From NCBI GenBank assembly GCA_021730945.1, contig JAKFYH010000054.1:1-64000 (forward strand): 64,000 nucleotides of DNA, in the 5' to 3' direction. Shown one piece after another: positions 9,519 to 18,143 of this stretch. Source of the DNA: Acidobacteriota bacterium (GTDB taxonomy: Bacteria; Acidobacteriota; Vicinamibacteria; Vicinamibacterales; UBA2999). Made by a program: the position numbers and the translations under genes. The number at the start of each line of letters is the position of its first letter. Positions within the stretch are counted from its first letter, which is position 1. Under the pieces are notes generated by a model that ran no database searches, was not told the origin of the DNA, and was given only the letters and a program-made list of their open reading frames with translations.

Positions 9519-10118
9519 ATGCCTGATCCTTCGCCAGCCCCTACCGAGGCCATCGACACGCTCATTGCGAACTGCCTGGGTGGCGACCAGACGGCGTGGG
9601 AGGACATTGTCCGCCAGCACCGGCGCAAGGTCTTCAACATCGCCTACAAGTTCACCGGCCGGCACGACGAGGCCGAGGACCTGACGCAGGACATCTTCCT
9701 CAAGATCTTCAAGTCGTTGCACACTTTCGACCGGCGCGCCAACTTCCAGACCTGGCTGGTCAGCGTGAGCCGGAACCTGTGCATCGACCACTACCGCAGT
9801 GTCCGCAAGGAGCGCGAGACCATCGACCGCGACGTCGACGCCGGTGAGTTGATGCCGGCCGCGCCCGGCCAGAACGCCTACCAGGCGCTCGAGCAGGCCG
9901 ACCGGGTTGAACTGCTGCGCAAGGCCATGGCCGGCTTGCCGCCGACGCTGCGCGACGCGGTGGTGAAGCGCGACCTCCAGGAGCTGTCGTACCAGGAAAT
10001 CGCCGACCAACTGAACCTGCCGGAAGGCACCGTGAAATCACGCATCAATCGCGGCCGCACCGAACTCGCGCGCCAGGTGCAGCGCATTCGAGAGGAAGAC
10101 GAAGGGGTAAAGGGATGA
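9519..10118 (+). CDS. ECF-family RNA polymerase sigma factor
   Basis: The 199-residue protein has region 2 (about 25-95: HRRKVFNIAYKFTG, DEAEDLTQDIFLKIFK, FQTWLVSVSRNLCIDHYR) and region 4 (about 125-185: LPPTLRDAVVKRDLQELSYQEIADQL, PEGTVKSRINRGR). This is the RpoE/SigW type that directs RNA polymerase to a stress or envelope regulon. Unusually, the next gene, overlapping by four bases, codes a STAS protein rather than a zinc-finger anti-sigma factor. No anti-sigma gene is adjacent, so control may be through partner switching. Confidence 0.93.
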   Translation: MPDPSPAPTEAIDTLIANCLGGDQTAWEDIVRQHRRKVFNIAYKFTGRHDEAEDLTQDIFLKIFKSLHTFDRRANFQTWLVSVSRNLCIDHYRSVRKERETIDRDVDAGELMPAAPGQNAYQALEQADRVELLRKAMAGLPPTLRDAVVKRDLQELSYQEIADQLNLPEGTVKSRINRGRTELARQVQRIREEDEGVKG

Positions 10119-10456
10119 ATCTGACGACCGACCGTGCACAAGGCGTCGCCATTGTTCGCATTGGTGAGACCCGACTGATGTATCCGCTGCTGGCCGATTT
10201 CTCCGGCGCGGTCATGTCACTGCTGACCGCCGGCGACAAGAAGGTCATGCTCGACCTGTCACAGGTCACCTACGTCGACTCGGCCACCATCGGCTGCCTG
10301 ATGGATCTCTATCGCCAGACGGCGGCGGCCGGCGCCGAGCTGCGGCTGGCCGGGGTCAACAAGCGGGTCGAGACCATGCTGACCATGACCGGCGCCCACA
10401 ACTTCCTCAAGATGTTCCCGGACGAGGCGGGCGCGCTCCTGAGCTTCGGGAGCTAG
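10115..10456 (+). CDS. STAS-domain protein, anti-sigma-factor-antagonist type
   Basis: The 113-residue protein is a single STAS domain (SpoIIAA/RsbV fold). The core KVMLDLSQVTYVDSATIGCLMDL holds the conserved Asp-Ser pair (VDSA), where the Ser is the usual phosphorylation site. Such proteins release a sigma factor by binding its kinase-type anti-sigma factor. The ATGA overlap with the ECF sigma gene implies coupled synthesis. No RsbW-like kinase is present in the window, so its partner must be elsewhere. Right after its stop TAG come three GATGACACA repeats. Confidence 0.88.
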   Translation: MNLTTDRAQGVAIVRIGETRLMYPLLADFSGAVMSLLTAGDKKVMLDLSQVTYVDSATIGCLMDLYRQTAAAGAELRLAGVNKRVETMLTMTGAHNFLKMFPDEAGALLSFGS

Positions 10457-10488
10457 GCCACAGATGACACAGATGACACAGATGGGAC
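10457..10488 (+). repeat. Tandem 9-mer repeat (GATGACACA) after a stop codon
   Basis: Starting directly at the stop TAG of the STAS gene the sequence reads TAGGCCACAGATGACACAGA and continues through three copies of CACAGATGA. The same family occurs on the minus strand at 21121-21162, and a decayed form at 40621-40645. Confidence 0.85.
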
Positions 10489-10495
10489 GCTGGCC

Positions 10496-10765
10496 ATGAG
10501 GAGCATCAAGACCACATCGGGTACCGAGATCGCGCTCGACGGCGACCTGCTCGCCGTCCTCGAGGCGCTGTTCCACGAAGTAACGGCCCGGCGGGAACTC
10601 GAGCGCTCGTTCGAGGACCTGAACCGCGAGATCAACCACCTGATCGATCAGTTGACCGATGACGAACGCCGGGCCTACCTGGCCGAGAGCCTGTTCCTGA
10701 ACCAGGTGAAGTACGAGAACGACAAGCTCGAGGCATACCTGAAGAAGATTGGGAAGACGTCCTAG
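10496..10765 (+). CDS. Small helical protein of unknown function
   Basis: The 89-residue product is not recognised. It is highly charged and predicted helical: a central run rich in Glu, Arg and Leu (residues 25-60) looks like a coiled coil, followed by a Tyr/Lys-rich segment. It has no signal peptide, membrane segment or cysteine. It lies 39 bases after the STAS gene and 37 bases before the radical SAM gene, so it is probably in the sigma-STAS operon. It could be an adaptor or a partner of the STAS protein, but nothing proves it. Confidence 0.65.
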   Translation: MRSIKTTSGTEIALDGDLLAVLEALFHEVTARRELERSFEDLNREINHLIDQLTDDERRAYLAESLFLNQVKYENDKLEAYLKKIGKTS

Positions 10766-10790
10766 GACCTGGGTCCTGGGTCCTGGGACC
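10766..10790 (+). repeat. Tandem CCTGGGW(C) repeat after a stop codon
   Basis: Immediately after the stop TAG of the 89-residue gene, units of CCTGGGTC or CCTGGGAC repeat three to four times. GGACC and GGTCC within it can pair. Confidence 0.8.
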
Positions 10791-10802
10791 TGAGAGAAAC
10801 GA

Positions 10803-12161
10803 ATGTCGCTCAACTATCAGGCAACCCGCTTCACCTGTTCGTGGCCGTGGTCGATCGGCGTGTTGCTGTGCGATGGCCGCATGGTCTGCGGGTGCGCCGA
10901 CCCGTATGCCAAGCGCGTGCTCGGCGACACCCGCACGACACCAGTCGCCGAGATCTGGCGCGGCCCGGTGGCATCCCAGCTTCGTTCCGACATCAACGGC
11001 GGCGGCTCGAGCTTCTGCGGCGACTGCCCGCTCAAACTGCCGCTGGCCCCAGACCAGGCGCCACCCCAGCGCGATCTCAACGTCGCCGGCATCCCGGGCC
11101 GGCTCTACATCGAGTGCACCGCCGCCTGTAACATCTCGTGCCTGCAGGCGTGCTGCGCGCCGGAGACCGGCATCACCCGTACCCGCCAGGCCGGCATGCT
11201 CGACTGGGACGTCTTCACCCGCGTCGTCGACGAAGCCGGCCCGTCGCTGGGCCGTATCGATTTCTTCAACTACGGCGAGGCCTTCCTGCACAAGCGGGCG
11301 GTCGAGATGTGCGAGTACATCAAGACCAAGTTCCCCCATATCTATCTCTACACGAGCACCAACGGCCTGGCCTTCACGGAAGAGAAGGTGCGGCAACTGG
11401 CGCATTCGGGCATCGACGAGGTCACGTTTTCGCTCGACGGCGCGTCGCAGGACACCTACGTCAAGTACCGCCAGCGGGGCAACTTCGACAAGGCGATCGG
11501 CAACCTGCGGGCCTTGCTCGACGAGAAGGCCAAAAGCGGCCACGACGTGCCGTTCGTCAATTGGCGCTACATCCTGTTCAACTGGAACGACCACGACGAA
11601 GAAATGGCGCGAGCCCGGCAGATGGCCGCCGACCTCGGCGTCGACCGGCTGTGCTGGGAGATCACCGATCACCCCGAAGACGGCTTCTCGCGCCGGTTCG
11701 CGCCAGGCACGCCCGATCACGATCGCATCCGCTACGAAATCTGGGACGCCAACAACCTGGGCAACGCCATTCCCGGCGCCACGCCACGCGCCGCTATCGA
11801 CGTCCACACCGTCCTGCCCGACCTGCCGTTCCTGACCCGCGCGGATTCGCCGCTCACGTTGACGGCCCAGGTCAAGAACCTGTCGACCCGGGCGTTCAGG
11901 GCGAAAGCCAGCTACGGCCGCCGCCTCGTCCGGCTCGGCGCGCAATTGACCAGCGACGATGGCACGGTGATCAATCGCGACTACGCCCGTGCGTGGCTGC
12001 CACAAGACCTGGCACCGGGTGCGGAAACGGCCATCCAGATCGAAGTGCCAGCGCCGGCGCCAGGCCGCTACGGCCTGAAGTTCGACCTGGTGAGCGAAGG
12101 AATTGACTGGTTCGAAGCCTGCGGCTCGCCGACGATTACCCGGGGGCTCTGGGTTCGATAA
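10803..12161 (+). CDS. Radical SAM protein with N-terminal Cys-rich cluster domain
   Basis: The 452-residue protein has a SPASM-like auxiliary cluster region at the N-terminus (CSWPW at 12, a C-x6-CGC segment, EIWRGP, and CGDC near 72), placed before rather than after the radical SAM core. The core begins ECTAACNISCLQACC (Cys 105, 109, 113, 117, 118), so spacing is CX3CX3C, not the textbook CX3CX2C. FNYGEAFLH, TSTNGL and FSLDGASQDTY follow as in peptide- or sugar-modifying enzymes. The last ~120 residues are a beta-sandwich like that found behind some sugar methyltransferases (RAWLPQDLAPG, PGRYGLKFDLVSEG). Substrate unknown. GAGAG precedes the ATG. Confidence 0.85.
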   Translation: MSLNYQATRFTCSWPWSIGVLLCDGRMVCGCADPYAKRVLGDTRTTPVAEIWRGPVASQLRSDINGGGSSFCGDCPLKLPLAPDQAPPQRDLNVAGIPGRLYIECTAACNISCLQACCAPETGITRTRQAGMLDWDVFTRVVDEAGPSLGRIDFFNYGEAFLHKRAVEMCEYIKTKFPHIYLYTSTNGLAFTEEKVRQLAHSGIDEVTFSLDGASQDTYVKYRQRGNFDKAIGNLRALLDEKAKSGHDVPFVNWRYILFNWNDHDEEMARARQMAADLGVDRLCWEITDHPEDGFSRRFAPGTPDHDRIRYEIWDANNLGNAIPGATPRAAIDVHTVLPDLPFLTRADSPLTLTAQVKNLSTRAFRAKASYGRRLVRLGAQLTSDDGTVINRDYARAWLPQDLAPGAETAIQIEVPAPAPGRYGLKFDLVSEGIDWFEACGSPTITRGLWVR

Positions 12162-12202
12162 GGTGCGGGGGTGCGGGGGTGCTGAAGTGCTGAAGTGCTG
12201 AC
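12162..12202 (+). repeat. Tandem GTGCTGAA repeat after a stop codon
   Basis: Directly after the radical SAM stop TAA come two GTGCGGGG units and then three GTGCTGAA-type units. The same family appears on the minus strand after the M19 gene at 25255-25284. Confidence 0.85.
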
Positions 12203-12216
12203 ATCCGGAGAATACG

Positions 12217-13338
12217 ATGAATAGACAACTGATGATCGCGGTCGTGATTGGTGGCGCTTTGTCGGTCAGCGTGCTGGCCCAGCAGCGGGCCGCTGATGGG
12301 GTGACGCTTAACGACGAGGGGTTGCCGCAGTACTCGACGTTCTCGCTCTGCGCGGTCGATCCGGTTTCCGGGCAATCAGGCGCCGGCGTGACGACCCGCG
12401 TGCCGTTTGTCGGCCGGGCCGTACCCCACGTCCGCGCCGGCATCGGGGCCGTGTGTACGCAGGCCTCGACGATGGTCGAGTACGGACCGCGCGGCCTGGA
12501 TCTGCTCGCCAAGGGCGTCGAGCCACAGGCGGCGCTGGCGCAATTGCTCGCCGACGACCTGCAGCGCGAGTCGCGCCAACTGGCGCTGATCGACATGAAG
12601 GGCCGCGCCGCCGCGCATACCGGCAAGCAGAACGGCAATTGGGCCGGCAGCCGCCAGGGCCCGAACTACACCGTGCAGGCCAACATCATGGTGGGCCCGG
12701 AAGTGGTGGAGGCTATCGCAACGACGTTCGAAGCCAGCGCCGGTACCGGCATGCCGCTGGCGGAACGGATGATCCTGGCGATGGAAGCCGGCCAGGCCAA
12801 GGGCGGCGACCGCCGCTGGGGCAACCTGCAGTCGGCCGCCATCAAGATCGCCGACCCGAACGATCCCGGGCGCGGCGGCGATCACATTGCCCTCGCAATT
12901 GAAGTCGGCGAGCACGCGGAACCCGTCGGCGAACTGAAGCGCATCTACTACACGACCGGGCGCCGGCTGGGATACCGCACGTTCTCGCGCGTGGAAGGCG
13001 CGGACGTCATCGAGCTGAAACGCATGCTGCACACCCTGGGCTACTGGAAGCCCACGCTGGCGGCATTCCCGAACGCGCCGGCCGGTACCAACACGCCGCA
13101 GATGCAGGAGCTGCGCAAGACCAATCCCGCGGCGTTCGAGAAGGCGCAAGCCGAGGCACGCCAGGCCTCAGCCACCTACACGCGCGAGTACGCCACGTTT
13201 GATGATGAGGCCATCGCGGCCGTGGACAGGTTCCGCGCCGACAAGTCCTTGAACTATCAGGGCAATCCACCGGGGTTGGTGGATTCGCGGTTGGTCGAGG
13301 CGCTCAGGGCTGCCTACTTCGCGAAGGTCAAGAAATAA
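12217..13338 (+). CDS. Secreted DUF1028-family Ntn-hydrolase-like protein
   Basis: The 373-residue protein has a signal peptide (residues 1-21, ending VLAQ) and then a DUF1028 domain: YSTFSLCAVDPVSGQSGAGVTTRVPFVG, VPHVRAGIGAVCTQA, GLDLLAKG, and the GRAAAHTG and NIMVG blocks. The family adopts an Ntn-hydrolase fold; its substrate is unknown. After residue 255 comes a region (IELKRMLHTLGYW) like a peptidoglycan-binding helix. GGAGA lies before the start. It is close to the radical SAM gene but separated by a repeat tail. Confidence 0.88.
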   Translation: MNRQLMIAVVIGGALSVSVLAQQRAADGVTLNDEGLPQYSTFSLCAVDPVSGQSGAGVTTRVPFVGRAVPHVRAGIGAVCTQASTMVEYGPRGLDLLAKGVEPQAALAQLLADDLQRESRQLALIDMKGRAAAHTGKQNGNWAGSRQGPNYTVQANIMVGPEVVEAIATTFEASAGTGMPLAERMILAMEAGQAKGGDRRWGNLQSAAIKIADPNDPGRGGDHIALAIEVGEHAEPVGELKRIYYTTGRRLGYRTFSRVEGADVIELKRMLHTLGYWKPTLAAFPNAPAGTNTPQMQELRKTNPAAFEKAQAEARQASATYTREYATFDDEAIAAVDRFRADKSLNYQGNPPGLVDSRLVEALRAAYFAKVKK

Positions 13339-13369
13339 CGGCAGGCGGACCCGCGAATTTGGCGATTTC

Positions 13370-13555
13370 GTGATGTGGTGAGTTGGTGATTTGGGTCTCG
13401 GATTTGGAGAGTTTGGGATTTGGGATTTGGGATTTGGGATTTGGGATTTGATGGATGTGATTTTGTGATTGGCAAGCTCGCGACTGTTTGGGAGCAATCG
13501 TCAAATCAGCAAATCACAAAATTCCGCAACCCAAATCACCAACTCACCACATCAC
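13370..13555. repeat. Long inverted repeat between convergent genes
   Basis: A 27-base arm (13370-13396) is repeated exactly, inverted, at 13529-13555. Between them are five TTTGGGA units (13412-13446). The right arm starts next to the TGA stop of the minus-strand gene. It is AT-richer than the surroundings and could stop transcription from both sides as one large hairpin. The rest of 13339-13567 holds no gene. Confidence 0.85.
13412..13446 (+). repeat. Five TTTGGGA tandem repeats
   Basis: Five perfect heptamers in a row in the spacer of the long inverted repeat. They are telomere-like in look only; the setting is an ordinary convergent intergenic gap. Confidence 0.9.
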
Positions 13556-13567
13556 AAGATCACCAAA

Positions 13568-14194
13568 TCATTCAACCACCACTGGCGCCACGCAGTCGGC
13601 CTTGGCGCCCGCGCCGATCGGCATCCAGCCCGAGAAGTCGGGCTGGGCCGCCATCATCAGGACCGGCGACAACGCCTCTGGGCTGAGCGCCGGCCCGGCC
13701 TGCTGCGCCAGTGCCGTACGAAACGCCTCGAATCCAGCCACGCTGAACAACACGTAATACAACTGACGCGTCGCCCCCATGGCCGACACGCGCCGATAGC
13801 CGACACAGGTGGGCACAATCGCCGCGCGGTCCAGGCCGGCCGACTGCGCCAGGCTCAACACCATCTCCGGTGTCATCGTCGATGGCAGCTCCTGCCGGAG
13901 GGCGAGCGGAATGCCGGGCTGGCTCGGCGTGCCCATCGACTCCATCTGCCGGCTGAACAACTGCCGGAACAGGTTCATCGGCAATTCGGGCGGCGGCCGC
14001 AGCGACACCACGGAGCCCTGCGAATCGGCGGCAGTGTCGAGGCCAAGGGTCCACCCCTGCAGATGCCGCGCCGACACCTGATAGGGCTCGGCCCGCGCGT
14101 CCTGCGCCGACCGTACGAATAACCACCCACCGCCGGCCAGGACGGTCAAGACGATGACCGCCTTGATCGCGGGATGAGTCTTCGGCGCCGCCAT
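13568..14194 (-). CDS. Membrane-anchored protein of unknown function
   Basis: The 208-residue product has an N-terminal membrane anchor (AIKAVIVLTVLAGGGWLFV, about residues 9-27) and then an extracytoplasmic region with two cysteines. No family is recognised. The ATG overlaps the stop of the upstream cytochrome c gene by one base (TGATG), so it is co-translated with it and may act with it at the membrane. Its stop TGA is the first triplet of the repeat TGATTTGGTGA that forms one arm of the long inverted repeat. Confidence 0.7.
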   Translation of the reverse strand: MAAPKTHPAIKAVIVLTVLAGGGWLFVRSAQDARAEPYQVSARHLQGWTLGLDTAADSQGSVVSLRPPPELPMNLFRQLFSRQMESMGTPSQPGIPLALRQELPSTMTPEMVLSLAQSAGLDRAAIVPTCVGYRRVSAMGATRQLYYVLFSVAGFEAFRTALAQQAGPALSPEALSPVLMMAAQPDFSGWMPIGAGAKADCVAPVVVE

Positions 14195-15162
14195 CAGGGC
14201 TCCCGCGACGCGGTGTAAGCCGCGATCGCGATCATGTCGTCAACCGTCAGTTTTTCCACCGCGGTCTTCATCAGCGCCGACCACGGCCCTTTCCTCACGC
14301 CTTGCTGCAGGTCGAACAACTGCCGCACGGTGTAGCTCGGCGAGCGGCCGGCCAGCGGCGGCACCGGGCCGAGACCCTTGAGATCCGGACCATGATAGGT
14401 GCCACATGCGACGGTCTTGCCGGCACCGCCGGTCTTCACCAGCGACTCGCCGCGGGCAATGCTGCCCGCCGGCACGTAGGCCACGAATCCAGACGAGGCA
14501 TCACGCAATTCCGTGCGCCGCAGATCCTCGGGCATCTCGACAATGCGCTGCCCCAGCGGTTCGTGGCCCTCACCGGTCGGCGTATGCATCCAACCGGCAA
14601 TCCGCGTCTTGGGCACGTCCGTGGCTTCGACGACGCGGACCCACTTCGTGAAGGGGAATGACGCGAAGTAGGCGGCGGCGACGCGGACCTCGTCGCCGGT
14701 GGCCGCCACGGCGTCCTGGATCATCGCGTTGGGCGGCCCCATCCTCGGCTCGGCGCTCTTGCGATCCCCGCTCTTGAAGTCGGCCATCTGTTGAACGATG
14801 TAGGCTGCCGGCAGGCCGGCGAGCGAGGCGTTTTCCGGCCGGCCCTGGCCGTTCACCAGGTGGCAGAAGCCGCACGCGCGCATCTCGGGACGCCGGCCAC
14901 GGGCGACCGGCTCAGGCATGAGGGGATGGGCCGACGGATGCCAGTCGGGCGGATTGAAGGCATCACGGGTCTGCGCGACGGTGAGCGAGGCCGCGCTCCC
15001 CGGCACCTGCTGCGGCGCGGGGTCGGGAGGGGTGGGCTTGGCGCCCGGTGTGGGCGGCGGGTTTACCGTGTAGGCCCAGGGCGGCGGCGCCGGCGCTTGC
15101 GCCCACGCGGTGCCTGCGCCCAGGGTCATAGCCAGGAGAACGACGGCGGGCCGTGAAATCAT
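14194..15162 (-). CDS. Periplasmic cytochrome c with one intact and one altered heme site
   Basis: The 322-residue secreted protein (signal ending TAWAQ) has a Pro-rich spacer, then two cytochrome c-like domains. Heme 1 is CGFCH (97-101). The second site reads CGTYH (253-257), where the second heme-binding Cys is Tyr; the surrounding GPDLKGLGPVPPLAGRSPSY is typical of class I cytochromes, so the site looks like a decayed CxxCH. A single G-to-A change would explain it. It may bind heme by one thioether or not at all. GATAAT ends six bases before the ATG, with no Shine-Dalgarno, suggesting a leaderless mRNA. Confidence 0.85.
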   Translation of the reverse strand: MISRPAVVLLAMTLGAGTAWAQAPAPPPWAYTVNPPPTPGAKPTPPDPAPQQVPGSAASLTVAQTRDAFNPPDWHPSAHPLMPEPVARGRRPEMRACGFCHLVNGQGRPENASLAGLPAAYIVQQMADFKSGDRKSAEPRMGPPNAMIQDAVAATGDEVRVAAAYFASFPFTKWVRVVEATDVPKTRIAGWMHTPTGEGHEPLGQRIVEMPEDLRRTELRDASSGFVAYVPAGSIARGESLVKTGGAGKTVACGTYHGPDLKGLGPVPPLAGRSPSYTVRQLFDLQQGVRKGPWSALMKTAVEKLTVDDMIAIAAYTASREP

Positions 15163-15168
15163 CCCTGA

Positions 15169-15174
15169 ATTATC
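15169..15174 (-). promoter_or_regulatory. Candidate -10 box of the cytochrome c gene (leaderless type)
   Basis: GATAAT on the minus strand, six bases from the ATG at 15162. Confidence 0.4.
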
Positions 15175-15206
15175 GCCTACAGTCCGGCCGCGGCCGCGCG
15201 GATCAA

Positions 15207-15491
15207 CTACTTCCCCAATGAGTAGTAGATGGCGGTGGCCAGGATGATCGCCACCACGAGCCAGAACAATCCGGCCGGCTGCGCGTTGCGGTTGGCGGTC
15301 CTGAATGAAGAGTCCAGGGCGGGATGCGACTGCAGGTGGCCCTCCACCAGGTCCTTGGCTTCCTTCAGCCCCAGCTTCTGCTCGGCCCGCATGATCTTGA
15401 TGGCGCCAATCTTGTCGCCGCGATGCAAGGCCGACAAAGCGGCGAGCGAGAGCGGCTGGTCTGGAGGACTGGGCGCGCCTTTCGTCACCAT
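15207..15491 (-). CDS. L7/L12 C-terminal-domain-like membrane protein
   Basis: The 94-residue protein carries a helix pattern resembling the C-terminal domain of ribosomal protein L7/L12 (KIGAIKIMRAEQKLGLKEAKDLVEG, about residues 26-50) and a C-terminal membrane helix (GLFWLVVAIILATAIYYSLG). Proteins of this kind are widespread and have no settled role; they are not ribosomal. GGAG lies eight bases before the ATG. The C-terminal anchor implies that the small domain stays in the cytoplasm. Confidence 0.75.
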   Translation of the reverse strand: MVTKGAPSPPDQPLSLAALSALHRGDKIGAIKIMRAEQKLGLKEAKDLVEGHLQSHPALDSSFRTANRNAQPAGLFWLVVAIILATAIYYSLGK

Positions 15492-15504
15492 TGATGGCTC
15501 CGTT

Positions 15505-15927
15505 TCAGGATAAGCGACGTGGCTTCAGGGTGTGCTTGACCGACGCCTCCACCAATTTCTTGAGCGTCGGCAGGTCGACGTCGGCCAACCGCTTGATGTG
15601 CAGGCAGGAGCCGCCGCGCGAATGCTTGCCGAGCTTCTTGAGCAATGGCTCGCACTCCTTGAAGTCGCCCAACACATAGAGCGTCAGGTTGTTCTTGCGT
15701 GGAGCGAATGCTGTCAACATCCAGTCGAGCTCACGGCCGTCGGGATACACCAGCGGGTGGCTGCCAAATCCCACGATGTTGGCGCCCCACATGGCCGGCT
15801 TCGCACCGGTGATCTCTTCCATCATGGCGGCGACCACCTTCGCGTCCTTGCGCAGTTGCTCGTTGGCTACCGTCTTCAGGAATGCGCCGACAGGCGCGGC
15901 CGTCTTGGAGGTCTTCAGTTCTGCCAT
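15505..15927 (-). CDS. DUF1801-family protein
   Basis: About 140 residues from the ATG at 15927. It matches the DUF1801/YdhG-like fold: a helical start (VGAFLKTV), MMEEITGAKPAMWGANIVGFG, then FAPRKNNLTLYVLGDF and KHSRGGSCLHIKRLADVDLPTLKKLVEAS. The family is a small cytosolic alpha/beta protein of unknown function. An upstream in-frame TTG at 15945 would add six residues and has no better ribosome-binding site. Confidence 0.82.
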   Translation of the reverse strand: MAELKTSKTAAPVGAFLKTVANEQLRKDAKVVAAMMEEITGAKPAMWGANIVGFGSHPLVYPDGRELDWMLTAFAPRKNNLTLYVLGDFKECEPLLKKLGKHSRGGSCLHIKRLADVDLPTLKKLVEASVKHTLKPRRLS

Positions 15928-15983
15928 AAGGTCACGGCCCCACAAATGGGAGCCTCACGATAGTTATCGAATGGGACTCGTAC

Positions 15984-18143
15984 TCAGCGTTTCGGTAGCT
16001 CGAACACGTACAGGGTGTGGCCGTTGGACGGCGGGTTGATCTCTGGCGTGATGGTACGCGGCACCACGCGCGGGCTGCCGCCGCCGACGCCGGTCGTGAC
16101 GGCGACATACTGCTTGCCGTTGGCCGCGAACGACACCGGGAAACCCTGCACGGCGGTTCCCAGGCGAGCCGACCACAACACCTCGCCGGTCTTGACGTCG
16201 AGGGCGCGGAACTGGCGATCGAGGTCGCCGATGAACACCACGCCGCCCGCCGTGCTGAGCGCCGCCGTCAGGTAGGCCGCGCGCTGGTCACGGCTCCACG
16301 TCTCCTTCATTGTCGTCACATCGATGGCCAGGAGCTTGCCGACGTTGCCGTCGCTGCCGGGCATCTCGAAGAACCTCCGGGCAGCCGACACGCCGCCCGA
16401 GCCTTCCGCAAACTCCACCTTGCGGGCGACGATCTCCATGCACGACTGGCTGAGCGGGATGATCAGCTGCCTGGTCGGCGGGTGATAGGTCATGGCCTGC
16501 CAGTTGTGCCCGCCCTCGGTGCTCGGGCACACGGCCAGCCACTCGTCCAGCTTCTGGTCGATGATGTCCTGCCGGTAGGTCGGCGTGCCCTTCTCGGGAT
16601 CGATCTTGTCGAACATGTTCTGGAACACCGTGTGCTTGTAGCCCAGGAACTTGCCGGTCTTGCGATCGAGCTTCCACAGGATGCCGGCCTTGCCGATGGT
16701 GAAGACCGCCTGTTCGGGACCGTTGTCGATCAGCACCCGCTCGTAGACCTCATCCTGGTCGAGCGTCTCGCCGGGAATGTGCTGGTGATGCCACGCCAGC
16801 GATCCATCCTCGGCCCTGATCGCCACGGTCGAGCCGGTGTAGAGCGCCGCATCGCTTACCTTGGTGCCGCGGCTGGCCGGCATCCACGGCTTGGGCTGCG
16901 CGATGCCGTAGTAGATGAGATCGAGATCGGGATCGTAGCTGCCGACGATCCAGGTGTCGCCACCGGCGCGCATGCCGTCTGGCAGGGCGCCCCAGGTGTC
17001 GCCGCCGGGTTCGCCCGTGCGCGCGACGGTGTGAAACTTCCACAACAACTTGCCAGTGCTCGAATCGTAGGCGCTGATGAAACAGCGCTCGTTGGCGCGG
17101 AAGCGGTCGCAGCCCTGCAGTCCCTGGATCACCTTGCCCCGAACCACGATTGGACCACTGGTCTGGTAGTACCCCTTGGTGTTGTCGGCGACGACGGTGC
17201 TCCAGACCACCTTGCCGTTGCGGGCATCGAGCGCATACAGCCTGGCGTCGGTGGTCGAGAGGAAGATCTTGTCCTGGTAGATCGCGATGTTGCGCATCGA
17301 GGCGAAGGATCCGACTGCCGCATTGGGGCCGACCTGGTTTTCCCAGATCAGGTCGCCGGTCGCGGCATCAAGCGCCTGCACCATGTTCAGCGTATTGGTG
17401 AGGTACATGATGCCGTTGTGCACGAGCGGCATCGGCTGGTTCGACCCGCCCTCGTTCATGGCCCAGCTCCACGCGAGTTTCAGGTCCTTGACGTTCTTGG
17501 CGTTGATCTCGGCCAGCGGACTGTAGCTCCACGCCTGGTAGGTGCGGCGCGCCATCAGCCAGTCGCCCGGATCGGGATTGCGCAGCATGGCGTCGGTGAC
17601 CGGCACATAGTTCTTCACTTCGCCCGCCACCGACAATCCGCGAGGTGGGGGCGGGGCTCCGCCGCGGCCGGCCGGTGCGGCCGGCGCCGGGCCGGTCGCC
17701 GCACGCTGGCCGGTGGCGATGGCGCCGATCGGCGTCTCGGTGGCCACCGCCAGCGCTCGCGCCCCGGCAGTTGCGCCATTGAACTGCAGGATGTAGGCGG
17801 TGATGTTGAGATACTCGGCCTCACCAAGGCTCGGCCGCCCTGGCGGCATGGTCGCCGACATGTACTCGACCAGATCCTTGGTCGTGCGCCCGCGCCAGGT
17901 GGTCATGAAGTTGGCGCCTGCGAGCGCCGGGGCTTCGTTCTGCCCCACCAACGTCGCCTGATGGCAACTGGCGCAATTGGCCTGGTACGAGGCCTGGCCC
18001 GCGGCCGCTTGTGCGGCCGTGTAAACGGTCGCCGGCGGTGCCTGGCCCTCCGTTGCCGTGGCGAAAGTGGCTCGAGCCGAGAGTGTGAGCGAGACGCCGG
18101 CGACGACAGCCAGCGTGGCGAGGGTTCCCATCATCGCCTTCAT
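15984..18143 (-). CDS. PQQ-dependent dehydrogenase with N-terminal cytochrome c domain
   Basis: The 719-residue secreted quinoprotein has a signal peptide (1-30), a cytochrome c domain with CASCH at 57-61, and a long PQQ beta-propeller with repeated W-motifs ([45 protein letters not shown]). Family members oxidise alcohols or sugars and pass electrons through heme c. The substrate cannot be told. I could not assign the metal (Ca or lanthanide) with confidence. The start at 18143 shares a base with the stop of the CHRD gene (TAATG), so they are coupled. The MxaR/A/C/K/L-like operon 2-9 kb away may mature such an enzyme. Confidence 0.9.
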   Translation of the reverse strand: MKAMMGTLATLAVVAGVSLTLSARATFATATEGQAPPATVYTAAQAAAGQASYQANCASCHQATLVGQNEAPALAGANFMTTWRGRTTKDLVEYMSATMPPGRPSLGEAEYLNITAYILQFNGATAGARALAVATETPIGAIATGQRAATGPAPAAPAGRGGAPPPPRGLSVAGEVKNYVPVTDAMLRNPDPGDWLMARRTYQAWSYSPLAEINAKNVKDLKLAWSWAMNEGGSNQPMPLVHNGIMYLTNTLNMVQALDAATGDLIWENQVGPNAAVGSFASMRNIAIYQDKIFLSTTDARLYALDARNGKVVWSTVVADNTKGYYQTSGPIVVRGKVIQGLQGCDRFRANERCFISAYDSSTGKLLWKFHTVARTGEPGGDTWGALPDGMRAGGDTWIVGSYDPDLDLIYYGIAQPKPWMPASRGTKVSDAALYTGSTVAIRAEDGSLAWHHQHIPGETLDQDEVYERVLIDNGPEQAVFTIGKAGILWKLDRKTGKFLGYKHTVFQNMFDKIDPEKGTPTYRQDIIDQKLDEWLAVCPSTEGGHNWQAMTYHPPTRQLIIPLSQSCMEIVARKVEFAEGSGGVSAARRFFEMPGSDGNVGKLLAIDVTTMKETWSRDQRAAYLTAALSTAGGVVFIGDLDRQFRALDVKTGEVLWSARLGTAVQGFPVSFAANGKQYVAVTTGVGGGSPRVVPRTITPEINPPSNGHTLYVFELPKR

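Noticed and set aside
13412-13446. Telomere-like TTTGGGA repeats
   Set aside because: Only five units in an internal convergent gap, part of a family of short repeats; no sign of a replicon end.
15984-18143. XoxF-type lanthanide methanol dehydrogenase
   Set aside because: I could not place the extra metal Asp with confidence, and the cytochrome fusion points to a different quinoprotein group.
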